Below, in pieces: positions 21,157-30,552 of a stretch of DNA of 64,000 nt (positions are counted from its first letter, which is position 1; each line of letters starts with the position of its first letter). Origin of the DNA: an uncultured Prochlorococcus sp. (GTDB taxonomy: Bacteria; Cyanobacteriota; Cyanobacteriia; PCC-6307; Cyanobiaceae); NCBI GenBank assembly GCA_902571335.1, contig CACGBT010000002.1:1-64000 (forward strand). The letters run 5' to 3'. Both the position numbers and the translations under genes were made by a program. The notes beneath the pieces were generated by a model. That model had not been told where the DNA came from, searched no databases, and saw only the letters and a list, made by a program, of their open reading frames with translations.

Positions 21157-21906
21157 TTAAAACCTACCTATAGTTATAAATTTTTCTATCAAAATCCTTG
21201 CTGCATTTGTTTCTGCTTGTTTATGAGATTTCCCAAATGCAGACGATTCTTTTAATCCTTCGATGAATATATCGCAAAAAAATCTTTGTGAGTCTCCATT
21301 TTCTTTTGAGACTTCAGTAATTTTATAAACTGGTAAATCAAAACCTTTGCTTTGACACCACTCTTGTAATACTGTTTTAGATTTAAATTTATATGGAGCT
21401 ATTAAAAACATTTTTGCATCTTCTTCCCAAATATCATCAAGCCATAGATTTACTTCTTTAATTGAATTAAAGCATTTATAAATGGCCCCGATTAAGGCTT
21501 CTGTAGCTTCACCAACAATAGTATTTTTTGAATTTACATCTCCAAGAGCTTTTGGACCTTTAATTATTAATTTCTCTATGCTAATTTTTTTTCCTAATTT
21601 AGTTAACCATTCATCACTCACAATTTGTGCTCTTAGCTCTGATCTTTCTCCTACACTCATTTGAGGATATTTTTTTTCGATAAAATTTGAAGCAGCTAAT
21701 CTAAGTACTGCATCCCCGAAGAATTCTAATTTTTCGTAATTTATTATTTTGTTATCTGAAGAATGAATAAATGCTTGATTAAAAATTTGAATTACTGAAA
21801 TATTTTGTCCTGTAATTATTTCGGAGAATCTTTCTGATTTGATATTTAAAGACTTTAAAAAAGTAGTTATTTGAGTAATTCTCTTTTTATTAATTATATT
21901 GGACAT
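21157..21906 (-). CDS. rnc: Ribonuclease III
   Basis: A dsRNA endonuclease that matures rRNA and processes structured RNAs. The 249 residues have the nuclease signature EKLEFFGDAVLRLAA (about residues 58-72) with metal-ligand Glu/Asp, a second acidic site GEATEALIGAIY near residue 127, and a C-terminal double-stranded RNA-binding domain (TVLQEWCQSKGFDLP to AFGKSHKQAETNAAR). The RNase P RNA gene lies directly upstream on the same strand, placing two RNA-maturation genes together. Confidence 0.95.
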   Translation of the reverse strand: MSNIINKKRITQITTFLKSLNIKSERFSEIITGQNISVIQIFNQAFIHSSDNKIINYEKLEFFGDAVLRLAASNFIEKKYPQMSVGERSELRAQIVSDEWLTKLGKKISIEKLIIKGPKALGDVNSKNTIVGEATEALIGAIYKCFNSIKEVNLWLDDIWEEDAKMFLIAPYKFKSKTVLQEWCQSKGFDLPVYKITEVSKENGDSQRFFCDIFIEGLKESSAFGKSHKQAETNAARILIEKFITIGRF

Positions 21907-21931
21907 TTGATTTGAATAATCACAATAATTA

Positions 21932-22307
21932 GAAAGCAGGTCATAAGCCGGGTTCTGTTCATCTTAAATAAGATGGGCAATCATCTATCTAGGGCTGGAA
22001 TTACTTCACAGTCTCAAGCGGTGCTTAAAAGTAGATTTTGTAATGGTCATAAATCTACTAAACCTTGCTCCCAGCCGGGGTTTACCTAGCCAACACTTCT
22101 CAATGTTGCTGGTGCGCTCTTACCGCACCCTTGCACCCTTGCCATACATGAAGTATTAGGCGGTATGTTTCTGTGGCACTATCCTCACGGTCGCCCGCAC
22201 TGGGAATTACCCAGCAAGCCTGACCATATGGGAGCCCGGACTTTCCTCAAAAAAGTTTTATTTTGAAAACAAAATAAAACTTTTTTGCGATTGCCTCTCC
22301 TGCTTTC
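21932..22307 (-). ncRNA. rnpB: RNase P catalytic RNA (type A)
   Basis: Read on the minus strand the RNA begins GAAAGCAGGAGAGGCAATCG and ends with ACCCGGCTTATGACCTGCTTTC, which pair as the terminal P1 helix. Hallmark conserved segments are present: GAGGAAAGTCCGGGCTCCC, the ACAGTGCCACAGAAA-type core near 22170-22180, and the final GGGTTCTGTT complement region. The length is about 376 nt. The P3 arm (22249-22286) is a perfect 17-bp A/U-rich hairpin with a 4-nt loop. It matures tRNA 5' ends together with the RnpA protein, which is not in the window. Confidence 0.97.
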
Positions 22308-22345
22308 ATTTAGCATAGTGCTTATTACTGCAAAAATCATCTATT

Positions 22346-22419
<74 letters not shown>

Positions 22420-22497
22420 TTAATGTAAAAAACTATATATAGTATACGTGCAAATTTGCTACTCTCTAGCTAGCGTATAGTTAGTAGTAAATCTTCT

Positions 22498-22830
22498 ATG
22501 GCTAAGTTGCATGATATGCGTTTAAAGCTTTTAATTCAACAAGAGCATGAACGCATTTCTAAATCTAAACCTAATGATTTAGATCTTTCAATAGTTCAAG
22601 CGCGATGTTTATGCTGGCTGGCCTTATTGGCAGAAGCTCATGAAGATCAAGCAAATGATGCTGAAAAAAGAGGAGACACTGAACAAGCAATGGGTTGGTT
22701 TGCTGATTCTATGAGATTAAGAGATGTCATTAATGTGGTTACTAGTATTGAAATACCTTTGCCAGATAGTCCAGATTCTCTTGATGAAAATGACGAATTA
22801 TTAGATGGCCCTACAATTTTGCCCAAATAG
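22498..22830 (+). CDS. Conserved protein of unknown function
   Basis: I do not recognise this 110-residue protein. It appears alpha-helical: residues 1-75 are rich in Leu, Ala, Glu and Arg, with a central hydrophobic segment ARCLCWLALLAEAHEDQA. The acidic Pro/Ser/Asp tail (PLPDSPDSLDENDELLDGP) is probably disordered. No signal peptide or membrane helix is seen. It starts 78 bases after tRNA-Arg(CCU) and is followed 31 bases later by another unknown gene in the same direction, suggesting a two-gene unit. Confidence 0.7.
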   Translation: MAKLHDMRLKLLIQQEHERISKSKPNDLDLSIVQARCLCWLALLAEAHEDQANDAEKRGDTEQAMGWFADSMRLRDVINVVTSIEIPLPDSPDSLDENDELLDGPTILPK

Positions 22831-22861
22831 TGAGATGATATGAAAAGATTATTATTTATTT

Positions 22862-23317
22862 TTGGCTCAAGAACCATGCCAATGCTCTGATTGCCAGAGA
22901 TTTTATAAAGAACATGATCGTTTGATTAGGGAATTTCCTACTTTTAAACAGCAAAAAGAATTAAATTGGGCATCGCTTCAATCTTTTAGAACTCTTTGTA
23001 CAAAAATTATTGATGAGTTGCAGAGAGAATTATCTGAAAGAGAATCAAATCAAGATATAAGTCCAGAAGAAAAACATATTTCTGATACAGAAATTACTGA
23101 AGCTTTAGATGAACTTGAGAGTGTTAATGCCTATTTATATTCAATTGAAGCATTAATGGAGAGAATATTTGATGCAAAAATTTCCAACAATGTTGAATCA
23201 AAATTTAAAGAAATTGCTAACGAATTAGCACCAGACCCTTTAAATATGGATCGATTGATTTTGAATAGATTATTTCATCAAACCCCAGATTCACCAGATA
23301 AGAAAAATATTAATTAG
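22862..23317 (+). CDS. Conserved protein of unknown function with N-terminal CxCxxC
   Basis: A 151-residue protein starting at TTG, which is the only start downstream of an in-frame stop at 22841. The very N-terminus carries a cysteine cluster, Cys6, Cys8 and Cys11 in EPCQCSDC, which could bind a metal. The remainder is helical and acidic with coiled-coil-like spacing (RTLCTKIIDELQRELSERES and ALDELESVNAYLYSIEALME). No family is recognised. It follows the preceding unknown gene by 31 bases and overlaps the convergent glgP end by 8 bases. Confidence 0.65.
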   Translation: MAQEPCQCSDCQRFYKEHDRLIREFPTFKQQKELNWASLQSFRTLCTKIIDELQRELSERESNQDISPEEKHISDTEITEALDELESVNAYLYSIEALMERIFDAKISNNVESKFKEIANELAPDPLNMDRLILNRLFHQTPDSPDKKNIN

Positions 23318-25874
23318 TTAATTCTTCTACATCGCAAGTAATTTCAACTGGCATTGGAGATACTTTCCAAATAGATTTGCAATACTCTCTAATAGATCTA
23401 TCTGAAGAAAAATATCCTGATCTAGCGGTATTTAATAATGCCATTTTATTCCAAGATTTTTTATTATTCCAGCATTCACTGACCAAATCCTGTTTATTTA
23501 GGTAATCTTTAAAGTCAGCCATAACAAAGAATGGATCATGTCCAGTCAAGCTATTTAATAAAGGTTTAAATAATTCTTTATCCCCATTGCTAAAGTGGCC
23601 TATTTCAATTAGGCGTATAACCTCTTTAAGTTCCGGACATTGATCAATAAATGTTTTTGGGGAATAATTATTGTTTTTTAAATCCATAATTTCGCTTTCA
23701 GTTTTACCAAAAAGAAAGAAATTTTCTTTTTTAACAAGATCTCTTAATTCCACATTAGCTCCATCTAAGGTTCCAATAGTTAACGCTCCATTCATGGCAA
23801 ATTTCATATTTCCAGTTCCAGATGCTTCTTTTCCAGCAGTTGAAATTTGTTCTGAGAGATCCGTTGCAGGATAAACTATTTCACCAAGTTTAACGTTATA
23901 ATCCGGTAGAAAAACGACTCTTAATAGACCATCCATATCTGGATCAGAGTTAACTACATCAGCAATACCATTAATAAATCGAATCATCAGCTTTGCCATA
24001 AAGTAACCTGGAGCAGCTTTACCTCCAAATATTATTGTTCTAGGTACTTCATATTTGTTTGCACTATTTTTTATTCTTAAATATTGAGCAATAATTTGTA
24101 GAGCGTTTAAATGTTGCCTTTTATATTGATGTATTCTTTTTACTTGAACATCAAATAAACTTGATGGATCTACTAGTATTCCAGTTTTTGAATGGATAAA
24201 ACTAGCTAATTTTCTTTTTCCATTTAGTTTAGTTTCCTCAAATTTTTGTAAAAAATTGTCATCATCTTTTTTTTCTTCTAACTTCTTAAGAAGTTCCATG
24301 TTTGTTATCCAATTTGGACCAACTTCTTCTTCTAGAAGGTTAGATAATGATGGATTAGATAAGGCAACCCATCTCCTTGGAGTAACTCCATTAGTTACAT
24401 TTGTAAATTTTTCAGGCCATAATGCTGCGAATTCAGGCATTAGTTGTCTTTTTATTAAATCTGAGTGAAGAGCTGCAACACCATTTATATGATGTGCTCC
24501 AATTGTAGCCAAGTGTGCCATTCGAACTGATTTGGAACCTTCTTCATCAATTATTGAGAGTTTTTGAAGGATTTTATCGTCACCAGGATAACGTAGTCTT
24601 AATTGTTGTAGAAATCTCCAATTAATTTCATAAATAATTTCTAGATGGCGAGGAAGAAGATCGTTAAATAAACCTAAATCCCATTTCTCTAAAGCTTCTG
24701 GTAATAACGTGTGGTTGGTATAAGCGACTGAGGAGGTTGTTATATTCCAAGCTTTATCCCAACCTATTTGATATTGGTCAATGAGAAGTCGCATTAGTTC
24801 TGCAACTGCAATGGCAGGATGTGTATCATTTAATTGGACTGTCCAGTGCTTGGGAAATTCTGTTATTGGTATTGATCTTTTTTCAAGGCTTCTCAACATA
24901 TCCTGAAGTGAACAACTTACAAAAAAGTGTTGTTGTTTAAGTCTTAATCTTCTACCTTCATCAGTTCCATCATTTGGATATAGAACTTTTGAAAGAGTTT
25001 CAGATGCAACTTTCTCTTCTACTGCACCATAATAATCACCAATATTGAATGCATAAAAGTCAAAACTTTCAGTTGCATCAGCTCTCCACAATCTTAATCT
25101 GTCACATGTATTTACTCTGTATCCTAAAACTGGAACATCATGAGGTACTCCAATAGCATGTTCTGAAGGGATCCATCTTGATCTGTAGTTACCTTTATCA
25201 TCTCTATAACTTTCAGTTCTGCCTCCAAAACCAACGAAACATGATTCGTCGGGTTGTGGAAGTTCCCATGGCCATCCACCTTTTAACCATTTATCAGTTA
25301 CTTCTACTTGCCAGCCATCCCTAATTAACTGATTGAATATACCAAATTCATATCTAATACCATAACCAACTGCAGGTACTTGTAGAGATGCTAATGATTC
25401 CAGGTAACATGCTGCAAGTCTGCCAAGTCCACCATTACCTAATCCAGGTTCCTCTTCAACTTCAAGAATTGTTGACAATGATTCAATACCAAATCTTTTT
25501 AAGGCATCTTCTGCCTCTTGAGTTATTCCTAAATTGAGAAGATTATTACTTAATTGAGGGCCTATTAAAAATTCTGCTGATAAGTAGGCAACTGTTTTTT
25601 GTGGTTTTTTTCTTATGACTTCTTGGCTGGCTAAATATCTTGTCATTAGCCTATCTTTAACTGCGTAACTTAAAGCCATGTATAAGTCATGAGGACTTGC
25701 AGAAGTAGCTAACTTTCCAAGAGTATAAAAGAGATGAGCTGTCATTCCTTGAAAAACAGCATCAGAATCCATGCCAGCTTTCTCAGGATCTAAGTAACAG
25801 CCTGGAGTAGGCAAACGTAGATCAAAGGGTTCGTTGGTATTCATTGGATTAGCCATATAACAGACAATAGCCAT
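23310..25874 (-). CDS. glgP: Glycogen phosphorylase
   Basis: A PLP-dependent enzyme releasing glucose-1-phosphate from glycogen at the non-reducing ends. The 854 residues are full length. The C-terminal PLP-lysine signature EASGTGNMKFAMNGALTIG is clear, as are LGNGGLGRLAACYLESLA, KRIHQYKRQHLNAL and WTVQLNDTHPAIAVAELMR. The exact start is uncertain: 25874, 25856 (MANPMN) and 25844 (MNTN) are all in frame before the conserved core. Glycogen is the likely night-time carbon store in this organism. Confidence 0.97.
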   Translation of the reverse strand: MAIVCYMANPMNTNEPFDLRLPTPGCYLDPEKAGMDSDAVFQGMTAHLFYTLGKLATSASPHDLYMALSYAVKDRLMTRYLASQEVIRKKPQKTVAYLSAEFLIGPQLSNNLLNLGITQEAEDALKRFGIESLSTILEVEEEPGLGNGGLGRLAACYLESLASLQVPAVGYGIRYEFGIFNQLIRDGWQVEVTDKWLKGGWPWELPQPDESCFVGFGGRTESYRDDKGNYRSRWIPSEHAIGVPHDVPVLGYRVNTCDRLRLWRADATESFDFYAFNIGDYYGAVEEKVASETLSKVLYPNDGTDEGRRLRLKQQHFFVSCSLQDMLRSLEKRSIPITEFPKHWTVQLNDTHPAIAVAELMRLLIDQYQIGWDKAWNITTSSVAYTNHTLLPEALEKWDLGLFNDLLPRHLEIIYEINWRFLQQLRLRYPGDDKILQKLSIIDEEGSKSVRMAHLATIGAHHINGVAALHSDLIKRQLMPEFAALWPEKFTNVTNGVTPRRWVALSNPSLSNLLEEEVGPNWITNMELLKKLEEKKDDDNFLQKFEETKLNGKRKLASFIHSKTGILVDPSSLFDVQVKRIHQYKRQHLNALQIIAQYLRIKNSANKYEVPRTIIFGGKAAPGYFMAKLMIRFINGIADVVNSDPDMDGLLRVVFLPDYNVKLGEIVYPATDLSEQISTAGKEASGTGNMKFAMNGALTIGTLDGANVELRDLVKKENFFLFGKTESEIMDLKNNNYSPKTFIDQCPELKEVIRLIEIGHFSNGDKELFKPLLNSLTGHDPFFVMADFKDYLNKQDLVSECWNNKKSWNKMALLNTARSGYFSSDRSIREYCKSIWKVSPMPVEITCDVEELTN

Positions 25875-26009
25875 TTTTTTGAAAATTTCTTTGTTGTAAC
25901 TTCAGATCCACACTTGTTGAGTATTTTTGCTTTTTTCTTACATATTTCTTAAAGTGGGCCCTCAATAAACTATCTTCCAATTATGTAGTTTATTTTTCTT
26001 TCATTTCAT

Positions 26010-27377
26010 ATGTATTCATTACTTGCGGAATTAAGTGCACATGATTTAGAAGTTGCTGAAACGTTGATAGGAGTTATAAGGTTTCTATTGATATTTTTAG
26101 CTGCAAGAGCATTAGCAGAAGTATTAGTAAGACTAAGTTTACCAACGATAGTAGGTGAGCTTCTTGCAGGGGTTGTAATAGGAGCATCAGGATTCCATTT
26201 GTTGATACCGCCCTCATCTGGAACAGAATTGAATGAAGGACTTGTAAATGTTATTAGCTCATTAGCGTCAATCCCTCCAGAAGCTGTACCTGATGTTTAT
26301 TTCGAAAGTTTCCCATCCCTTCAAGCAGTAGCAACTCTTGGGTTATATGCTCTTTTATTTTTGACAGGATTAGAAAGTGAGTTAGAGGAATTAGTAGCTG
26401 TCGGAGCTCAAGCTTTTACTGTTGCTATGGCTGGTGTAATTTTACCTTTTGCATTTGGAACTCTTGGATTAATGTTTATTTTCCAAGTAGATTTAATTCC
26501 AGCAGTTTTTGCTGGAGCATCTATGACAGCTACAAGTATAGGAATTACTGCAAGTGTGTTTGGTGAGTTGGGATATTTAAAAACTAGAGAAGGACAGATT
26601 GTTATTGGAGCTGCTGTTTTGGATGATATTTTAGGTATTGTTATTCTTGCAGTTGTAGTAGCGCTTGCTGCCGGAGGTTCTTTAGAAATCGCTCCCATCG
26701 TTAAATTAGTTGCGGCAGCAGTAGTATTTGTTATTGCTGCTATTGCATTAAGTAGAACAGCAGCCCCAGGTTTTGATTGGTTACTAGATAGATTAAAGGC
26801 TCCTGGAGCCGTAGTGGTGGCTTCCTTTGTAATACTTGTACTTTGTTGTTTTGTTGCAACAGCCATTGGATTGGAGGCAGCTTTAGGTGCTTTTGCAGCT
26901 GGACTTATTCTTAGTAGTTCAAAAAATAATCACGCAATTCAACAATCAGTTTTACCTTTAGTATCGTTATTCGCAACTATTTTCTTCGTATTAGTTGGTG
27001 CTGGAATGGATTTATCAGTTATCAATCCACTGGATCCAACAAGTAGGTCAGCTCTTGTAGTTGCAGGATTTTTATTAGTTGTAGCAATTATTGGAAAAAT
27101 TGCAGCAGGATGGGTATTTACTAGTGATAAACCGACAAATAGATTAGTTGTAGGTTTGGGTATGATGCCTAGAGGAGAGGTTGGTTTAATTTTCCTTGGA
27201 CTAGGAACAAGCGCTAAGTTGTTAACTCCTTCTCTTGAAGCAGCTATTTTATTGATGGTTATTGGAACCACTTTTCTTGCTCCTGTTCTCTTGAGAATTG
27301 TTCTAAAAGATAAACCTCCAAATGATGGCAATAAAATTTCAGATGATGTTGCAGCTGATCCTGTGGGTCTTCTTTAG
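26010..27377 (+). CDS. Na+/H+ antiporter, CPA2/NapA-like
   Basis: A cation:proton antiporter of 455 residues with about twelve hydrophobic helices. Family landmarks include LSLPTIVGELLAGVVIGASG near residue 45, ASMTATSIGITASVFGELG, and the essential Asp-Asp pair in GAAVLDDILGIVIL near residues 204-217, the proton/sodium site of electrogenic CPA2 exchangers. MMPRGEVGLIFLGLG near residue 388 is also typical. It probably exports Na+ across the plasma membrane for a marine cell. It follows a 135-base gap from divergent glgP. An alpha/beta hydrolase starts 42 bases after it. Confidence 0.9.
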   Translation: MYSLLAELSAHDLEVAETLIGVIRFLLIFLAARALAEVLVRLSLPTIVGELLAGVVIGASGFHLLIPPSSGTELNEGLVNVISSLASIPPEAVPDVYFESFPSLQAVATLGLYALLFLTGLESELEELVAVGAQAFTVAMAGVILPFAFGTLGLMFIFQVDLIPAVFAGASMTATSIGITASVFGELGYLKTREGQIVIGAAVLDDILGIVILAVVVALAAGGSLEIAPIVKLVAAAVVFVIAAIALSRTAAPGFDWLLDRLKAPGAVVVASFVILVLCCFVATAIGLEAALGAFAAGLILSSSKNNHAIQQSVLPLVSLFATIFFVLVGAGMDLSVINPLDPTSRSALVVAGFLLVVAIIGKIAAGWVFTSDKPTNRLVVGLGMMPRGEVGLIFLGLGTSAKLLTPSLEAAILLMVIGTTFLAPVLLRIVLKDKPPNDGNKISDDVAADPVGLL

Positions 27378-27419
27378 GAAATAAGTTTATTAGAATCAAA
27401 CATAATAAGATTTCAATAA

Positions 27420-28319
27420 ATGGAAAAATCAGCTCTAATAGATAGTGATGTCAATTATGACTGGAATTTTTTAAATTACCCAATACATACTGTTTCTGCT
27501 AACCCTGAGAAAACATCAAAAGAATGTGCAATTTTGTTAATTCATGGTTTTGGGGCCTCTACGGATCATTGGAGATTCAATATCCCTGTTTTGAGTAAAA
27601 AATACGAAGTTCATGCTATGGATCTTCTCGGTTTTGGAAAAAGTCCTAAGCCCCAAGATGTTGAATACTCAGGATCTTTATGGAAGGATCAGGTTATCGC
27701 TTATGTAAAAGAGAAAATAAAAAAACCTACAGTTGTTGTGGGGAATTCATTAGGTGGTTATGCAGCATTAGCAGCTGGTTCAGAATTAAATGAACTTAAC
27801 GCTGGAGTGATATTACTTAATGCGGCAGGATATTTTAGTGAAGAAAAAACTATCAAGAAGAATATGCTGCAAACTTCAATTGAGACAGTTGCAGGCATAT
27901 TTTTGAAAAATATTGTTCTTCAACGTTTGATTTTTGAGAATATGAGAAATCCAAAAAATATTAAAAAAACTTTGAATCAAGTTTATGTTGATAAAAAAAA
28001 TGTTGATGACTTTTTAGTTGAGTCAATAAGAAAGCCTTCTCTAGATTATGGAGCTTTTAATGTTTTTAAAAGTGTATTTAACCCATCAGGTCCTCAGGGA
28101 TTGCCATTAGATAAGTTATTCGCAAAACTGAATGCACCTTTATTACTGCTTTGGGGAGGAAAAGATCCTTGGATGAACACTCCAAAAAAAAGAAATTTAT
28201 ATAAAAAATTTACACCAAAGCATACAAAAGAAATCATTCTTGATGCTGGACATTGTCCTCATGATGAAATACCTGAATTAGTTAATCAGCATATTTTGGA
28301 TTGGGTTGATTCACTTTAA
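27420..28319 (+). CDS. Alpha/beta-fold hydrolase
   Basis: A 299-residue alpha/beta hydrolase. The oxyanion-side HGFGASTDHW motif is near residue 42 and the nucleophile elbow GNSLGGYAAL near residue 103 (Ser). An acidic residue follows in WGGKDPWMNTP and the catalytic His in DAGHCPHDEIPE near residue 280, so the triad looks complete. There is no signal peptide. The substrate is unknown; similar plant and cyanobacterial proteins act on chlorophyll derivatives, epoxides or esters. It lies between an antiporter and a sugar mutarotase in the same direction. Confidence 0.85.
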   Translation: MEKSALIDSDVNYDWNFLNYPIHTVSANPEKTSKECAILLIHGFGASTDHWRFNIPVLSKKYEVHAMDLLGFGKSPKPQDVEYSGSLWKDQVIAYVKEKIKKPTVVVGNSLGGYAALAAGSELNELNAGVILLNAAGYFSEEKTIKKNMLQTSIETVAGIFLKNIVLQRLIFENMRNPKNIKKTLNQVYVDKKNVDDFLVESIRKPSLDYGAFNVFKSVFNPSGPQGLPLDKLFAKLNAPLLLLWGGKDPWMNTPKKRNLYKKFTPKHTKEIILDAGHCPHDEIPELVNQHILDWVDSL

Positions 28320-28328
28320 GTAATAATT

Positions 28329-29183
28329 GTGCACATTAAATTATCTAATAAAGACCAAAGAATTTTTGTCTTTCAATTAGATCAAAATAATTACATTAAA
28401 TTTTGTCCTGAAAAAGGAGGTGTCATAACAAATTGGGTTTCGGATGGTCAGGAGATACTTTATTTTGATGAAAAAAGATTTATGGATGAAACAAAAAGTA
28501 TTAGGGGAGGCATTCCAATATTGTTCCCAATATGTGGAAATCTAAATACCTCTAATTCAGTATTTGGCAAAGATTATTTGCAATTAACACAACATGGTTT
28601 CGCTAGGGATTTGCAATGGCAATACTCATTAAATGAAAATGGAAAGTCTTTATGCTTATATTTAAATGAATCTAAAAAAACAAAAAAATACTATCCTTTC
28701 GATTTCGAACTTAGAATTGAAGTCGCCTTAAAGATTAACTGTTTAGAATTTGAAATTAAAATCCACAACAAAACTGATATTGCTATGCCTATAAATTTTG
28801 GTTTGCATCCTTATTTTAATATTTCAGATTTCAAGAATTTAGAGTTTATTGATAATCCACTTAATTGTCAGAATCAAGAACAAAACATCATAAGTAATAC
28901 TTTGGATGAATTAAAAAATATTAATTTAGGAGTTGATCTACTTATGTATAGTTCCGGTAGAAGCGCTTTTCGGGATAAAATTTTTAAAAGACAGGTAACT
29001 TTAAATCATCCATATCCTTTTGATATAGGCGTTATTTGGAGTGATCCTCCAAGAAGAATGATATGTCTCGAACCTTGGACTAGCCCCCGAAATTCTTTTG
29101 TTGATGGATTTAGAAACATTATGATTCCCTCAAATGATAGTCAAAGGTTTAATGCATCAATACAAATAAAATCTCTTAAATAA
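28329..29183 (+). CDS. Galactose mutarotase-like / hexose-6-phosphate epimerase-like protein
   Basis: A 284-residue beta-sandwich sugar epimerase of the aldose-1-epimerase superfamily, closest in pattern to the D-hexose-6-phosphate mutarotase (YeaD-like) branch. Visible landmarks are KSIRGGIPILFPICGNL near residue 57, QHGFARDLQW near residue 88 (His), PINFGLHPYFNI near residue 156 (His), and CLEPWTSPRNSF near the end (catalytic Glu). The start is GTG at 28329, 9 bases after the hydrolase stop. The exact sugar is not determined. Confidence 0.82.
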   Translation: MHIKLSNKDQRIFVFQLDQNNYIKFCPEKGGVITNWVSDGQEILYFDEKRFMDETKSIRGGIPILFPICGNLNTSNSVFGKDYLQLTQHGFARDLQWQYSLNENGKSLCLYLNESKKTKKYYPFDFELRIEVALKINCLEFEIKIHNKTDIAMPINFGLHPYFNISDFKNLEFIDNPLNCQNQEQNIISNTLDELKNINLGVDLLMYSSGRSAFRDKIFKRQVTLNHPYPFDIGVIWSDPPRRMICLEPWTSPRNSFVDGFRNIMIPSNDSQRFNASIQIKSLK

Positions 29184-29196
29184 TTATGCAATAATC

Positions 29197-30552
29197 ATGA
29201 AATTTGTTGTAATAGATGATGATCCAACAGGCTCTCAAACTGTTCATGATTGCTTATTACTTCTTAAGTGGAACTGCTCCACTTTAGTCAAAGGTTTTGA
29301 ATCTAAATGTAATTTGTTTTTTATTTTGGCTAATACAAGGTCACTATCGGATAATGATGCGAAATTAATAATAGAGGAAATTTGCGAAAATCTTAAGAAA
29401 GTTATAATTTCTCAAGCTAATGAAGAAGAAATTATTTTTATAAGTAGAGGAGACTCTACTCTTAGAGGGCATAACTTTTTAGAGCCAAATACCCTTAATA
29501 GTTGCTTAGGTCCTTTTGATGCTACTTTTCATATTCCAGCTTTTATAGAGGGTAAAAGATTGACAATTAATGGATTACACTTTGTAGATGAAACCCCTAT
29601 TGATCAAACAACTTTTGCTAGAGATAAAATTTTTGGATATGAGACAAGTAATGTCAAAAATCTTTTATTTCAGAAAAGTAAATCGCAAATAAATTTTGAA
29701 GATATTCAAAATCTTTTATTGTCTGATATTGAAATTCTAAATGATGAAGAAAATAATATTGTTTTTAACAGATTAAAGAATTTGAAGAATAATAAACATG
29801 TAATTGTAGATGTAGAAAATTATTCTCAACTAAAAAAATTTTCTGTAGTAATTAAAAAATTAATTAAACAAAAAAAATTTCTTTTTCGTACAGCAGCAAG
29901 TTTTATAAGTTCAATTTCCGAGAAAAAAAGCGTCTCTCGGAGTGAGTCATTTTTCTCTAATTTAAGAATAAAAAATAAAGAAAAGAATTTTCTCCCAGGA
30001 TTGATAATTGTTGGATCTTATGTGGAACTTTCAACAATCCAATTGAATAATTTATTAGAGATAAGTATTTGCAATCCAATTGAATTAGATGTTTTTGAAT
30101 TCTTTAAAATTAATTCATCAGAAAATAATCAGGAGCTAAGGAATGTCTTTAAAAATAAATTTTTGAAAGAGATTAGAATTTCATTAGATAAAGGAAAAAC
30201 TCCTGTATTGTTTACTTCAAGAAAATTTATGTCCTTAAATTATTCTGAACAATTTAATTTTTATAATTCACTTGCTTGTTTTATTGCTGAATTAGTTGCC
30301 GATTTGAAATATGAAATAGGATATTTGATTTCAAAAGGAGGAATTACAACAAATGTGATTCTTAGCAATGGACTAAATGCAGATTATGTTTATCTACATG
30401 GACAGATTTTGACAGGCATTTCAGTGGTGACTCATAACCTAAAAAATGACGAAAAACTTCCTATTGTTACCCATCCTGGAAACATTGGCACTAAAGATTC
30501 ACTGGTTAATATTTGGAAAGTTTTTGAAAATAAAAATAATTTTAAAAATTAG
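29197..30552 (+). CDS. Four-carbon acid sugar kinase family (DUF1537) protein
   Basis: A 451-residue member of the OtnK/DtnK-type kinase family, which phosphorylates four-carbon acid sugars such as erythronate or threonate. N-terminal signature DDDPTGSQTVHD is at residues 7-18 and ISRGDSTLRGHNFLE is near residue 82. The C-terminal domain keeps the SKGGITTNVIL and HPGNIGTKDSL nucleotide-binding motifs. The usual partner genes (PdxA2-type dehydrogenase, OtnI/OtnC) are absent nearby. It follows the mutarotase by 13 bases and overlaps the convergent icd by 4 bases. The substrate remains unassigned. Confidence 0.85.
   Translation: MKFVVIDDDPTGSQTVHDCLLLLKWNCSTLVKGFESKCNLFFILANTRSLSDNDAKLIIEEICENLKKVIISQANEEEIIFISRGDSTLRGHNFLEPNTLNSCLGPFDATFHIPAFIEGKRLTINGLHFVDETPIDQTTFARDKIFGYETSNVKNLLFQKSKSQINFEDIQNLLLSDIEILNDEENNIVFNRLKNLKNNKHVIVDVENYSQLKKFSVVIKKLIKQKKFLFRTAASFISSISEKKSVSRSESFFSNLRIKNKEKNFLPGLIIVGSYVELSTIQLNNLLEISICNPIELDVFEFFKINSSENNQELRNVFKNKFLKEIRISLDKGKTPVLFTSRKFMSLNYSEQFNFYNSLACFIAELVADLKYEIGYLISKGGITTNVILSNGLNADYVYLHGQILTGISVVTHNLKNDEKLPIVTHPGNIGTKDSLVNIWKVFENKNNFKN

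Noticed and set aside
26408..27331. Minus-strand open frames inside the antiporter gene
   Set aside because: Low-complexity Ala/Thr-rich translations mirror the hydrophobic coding strand; no independent gene signal.
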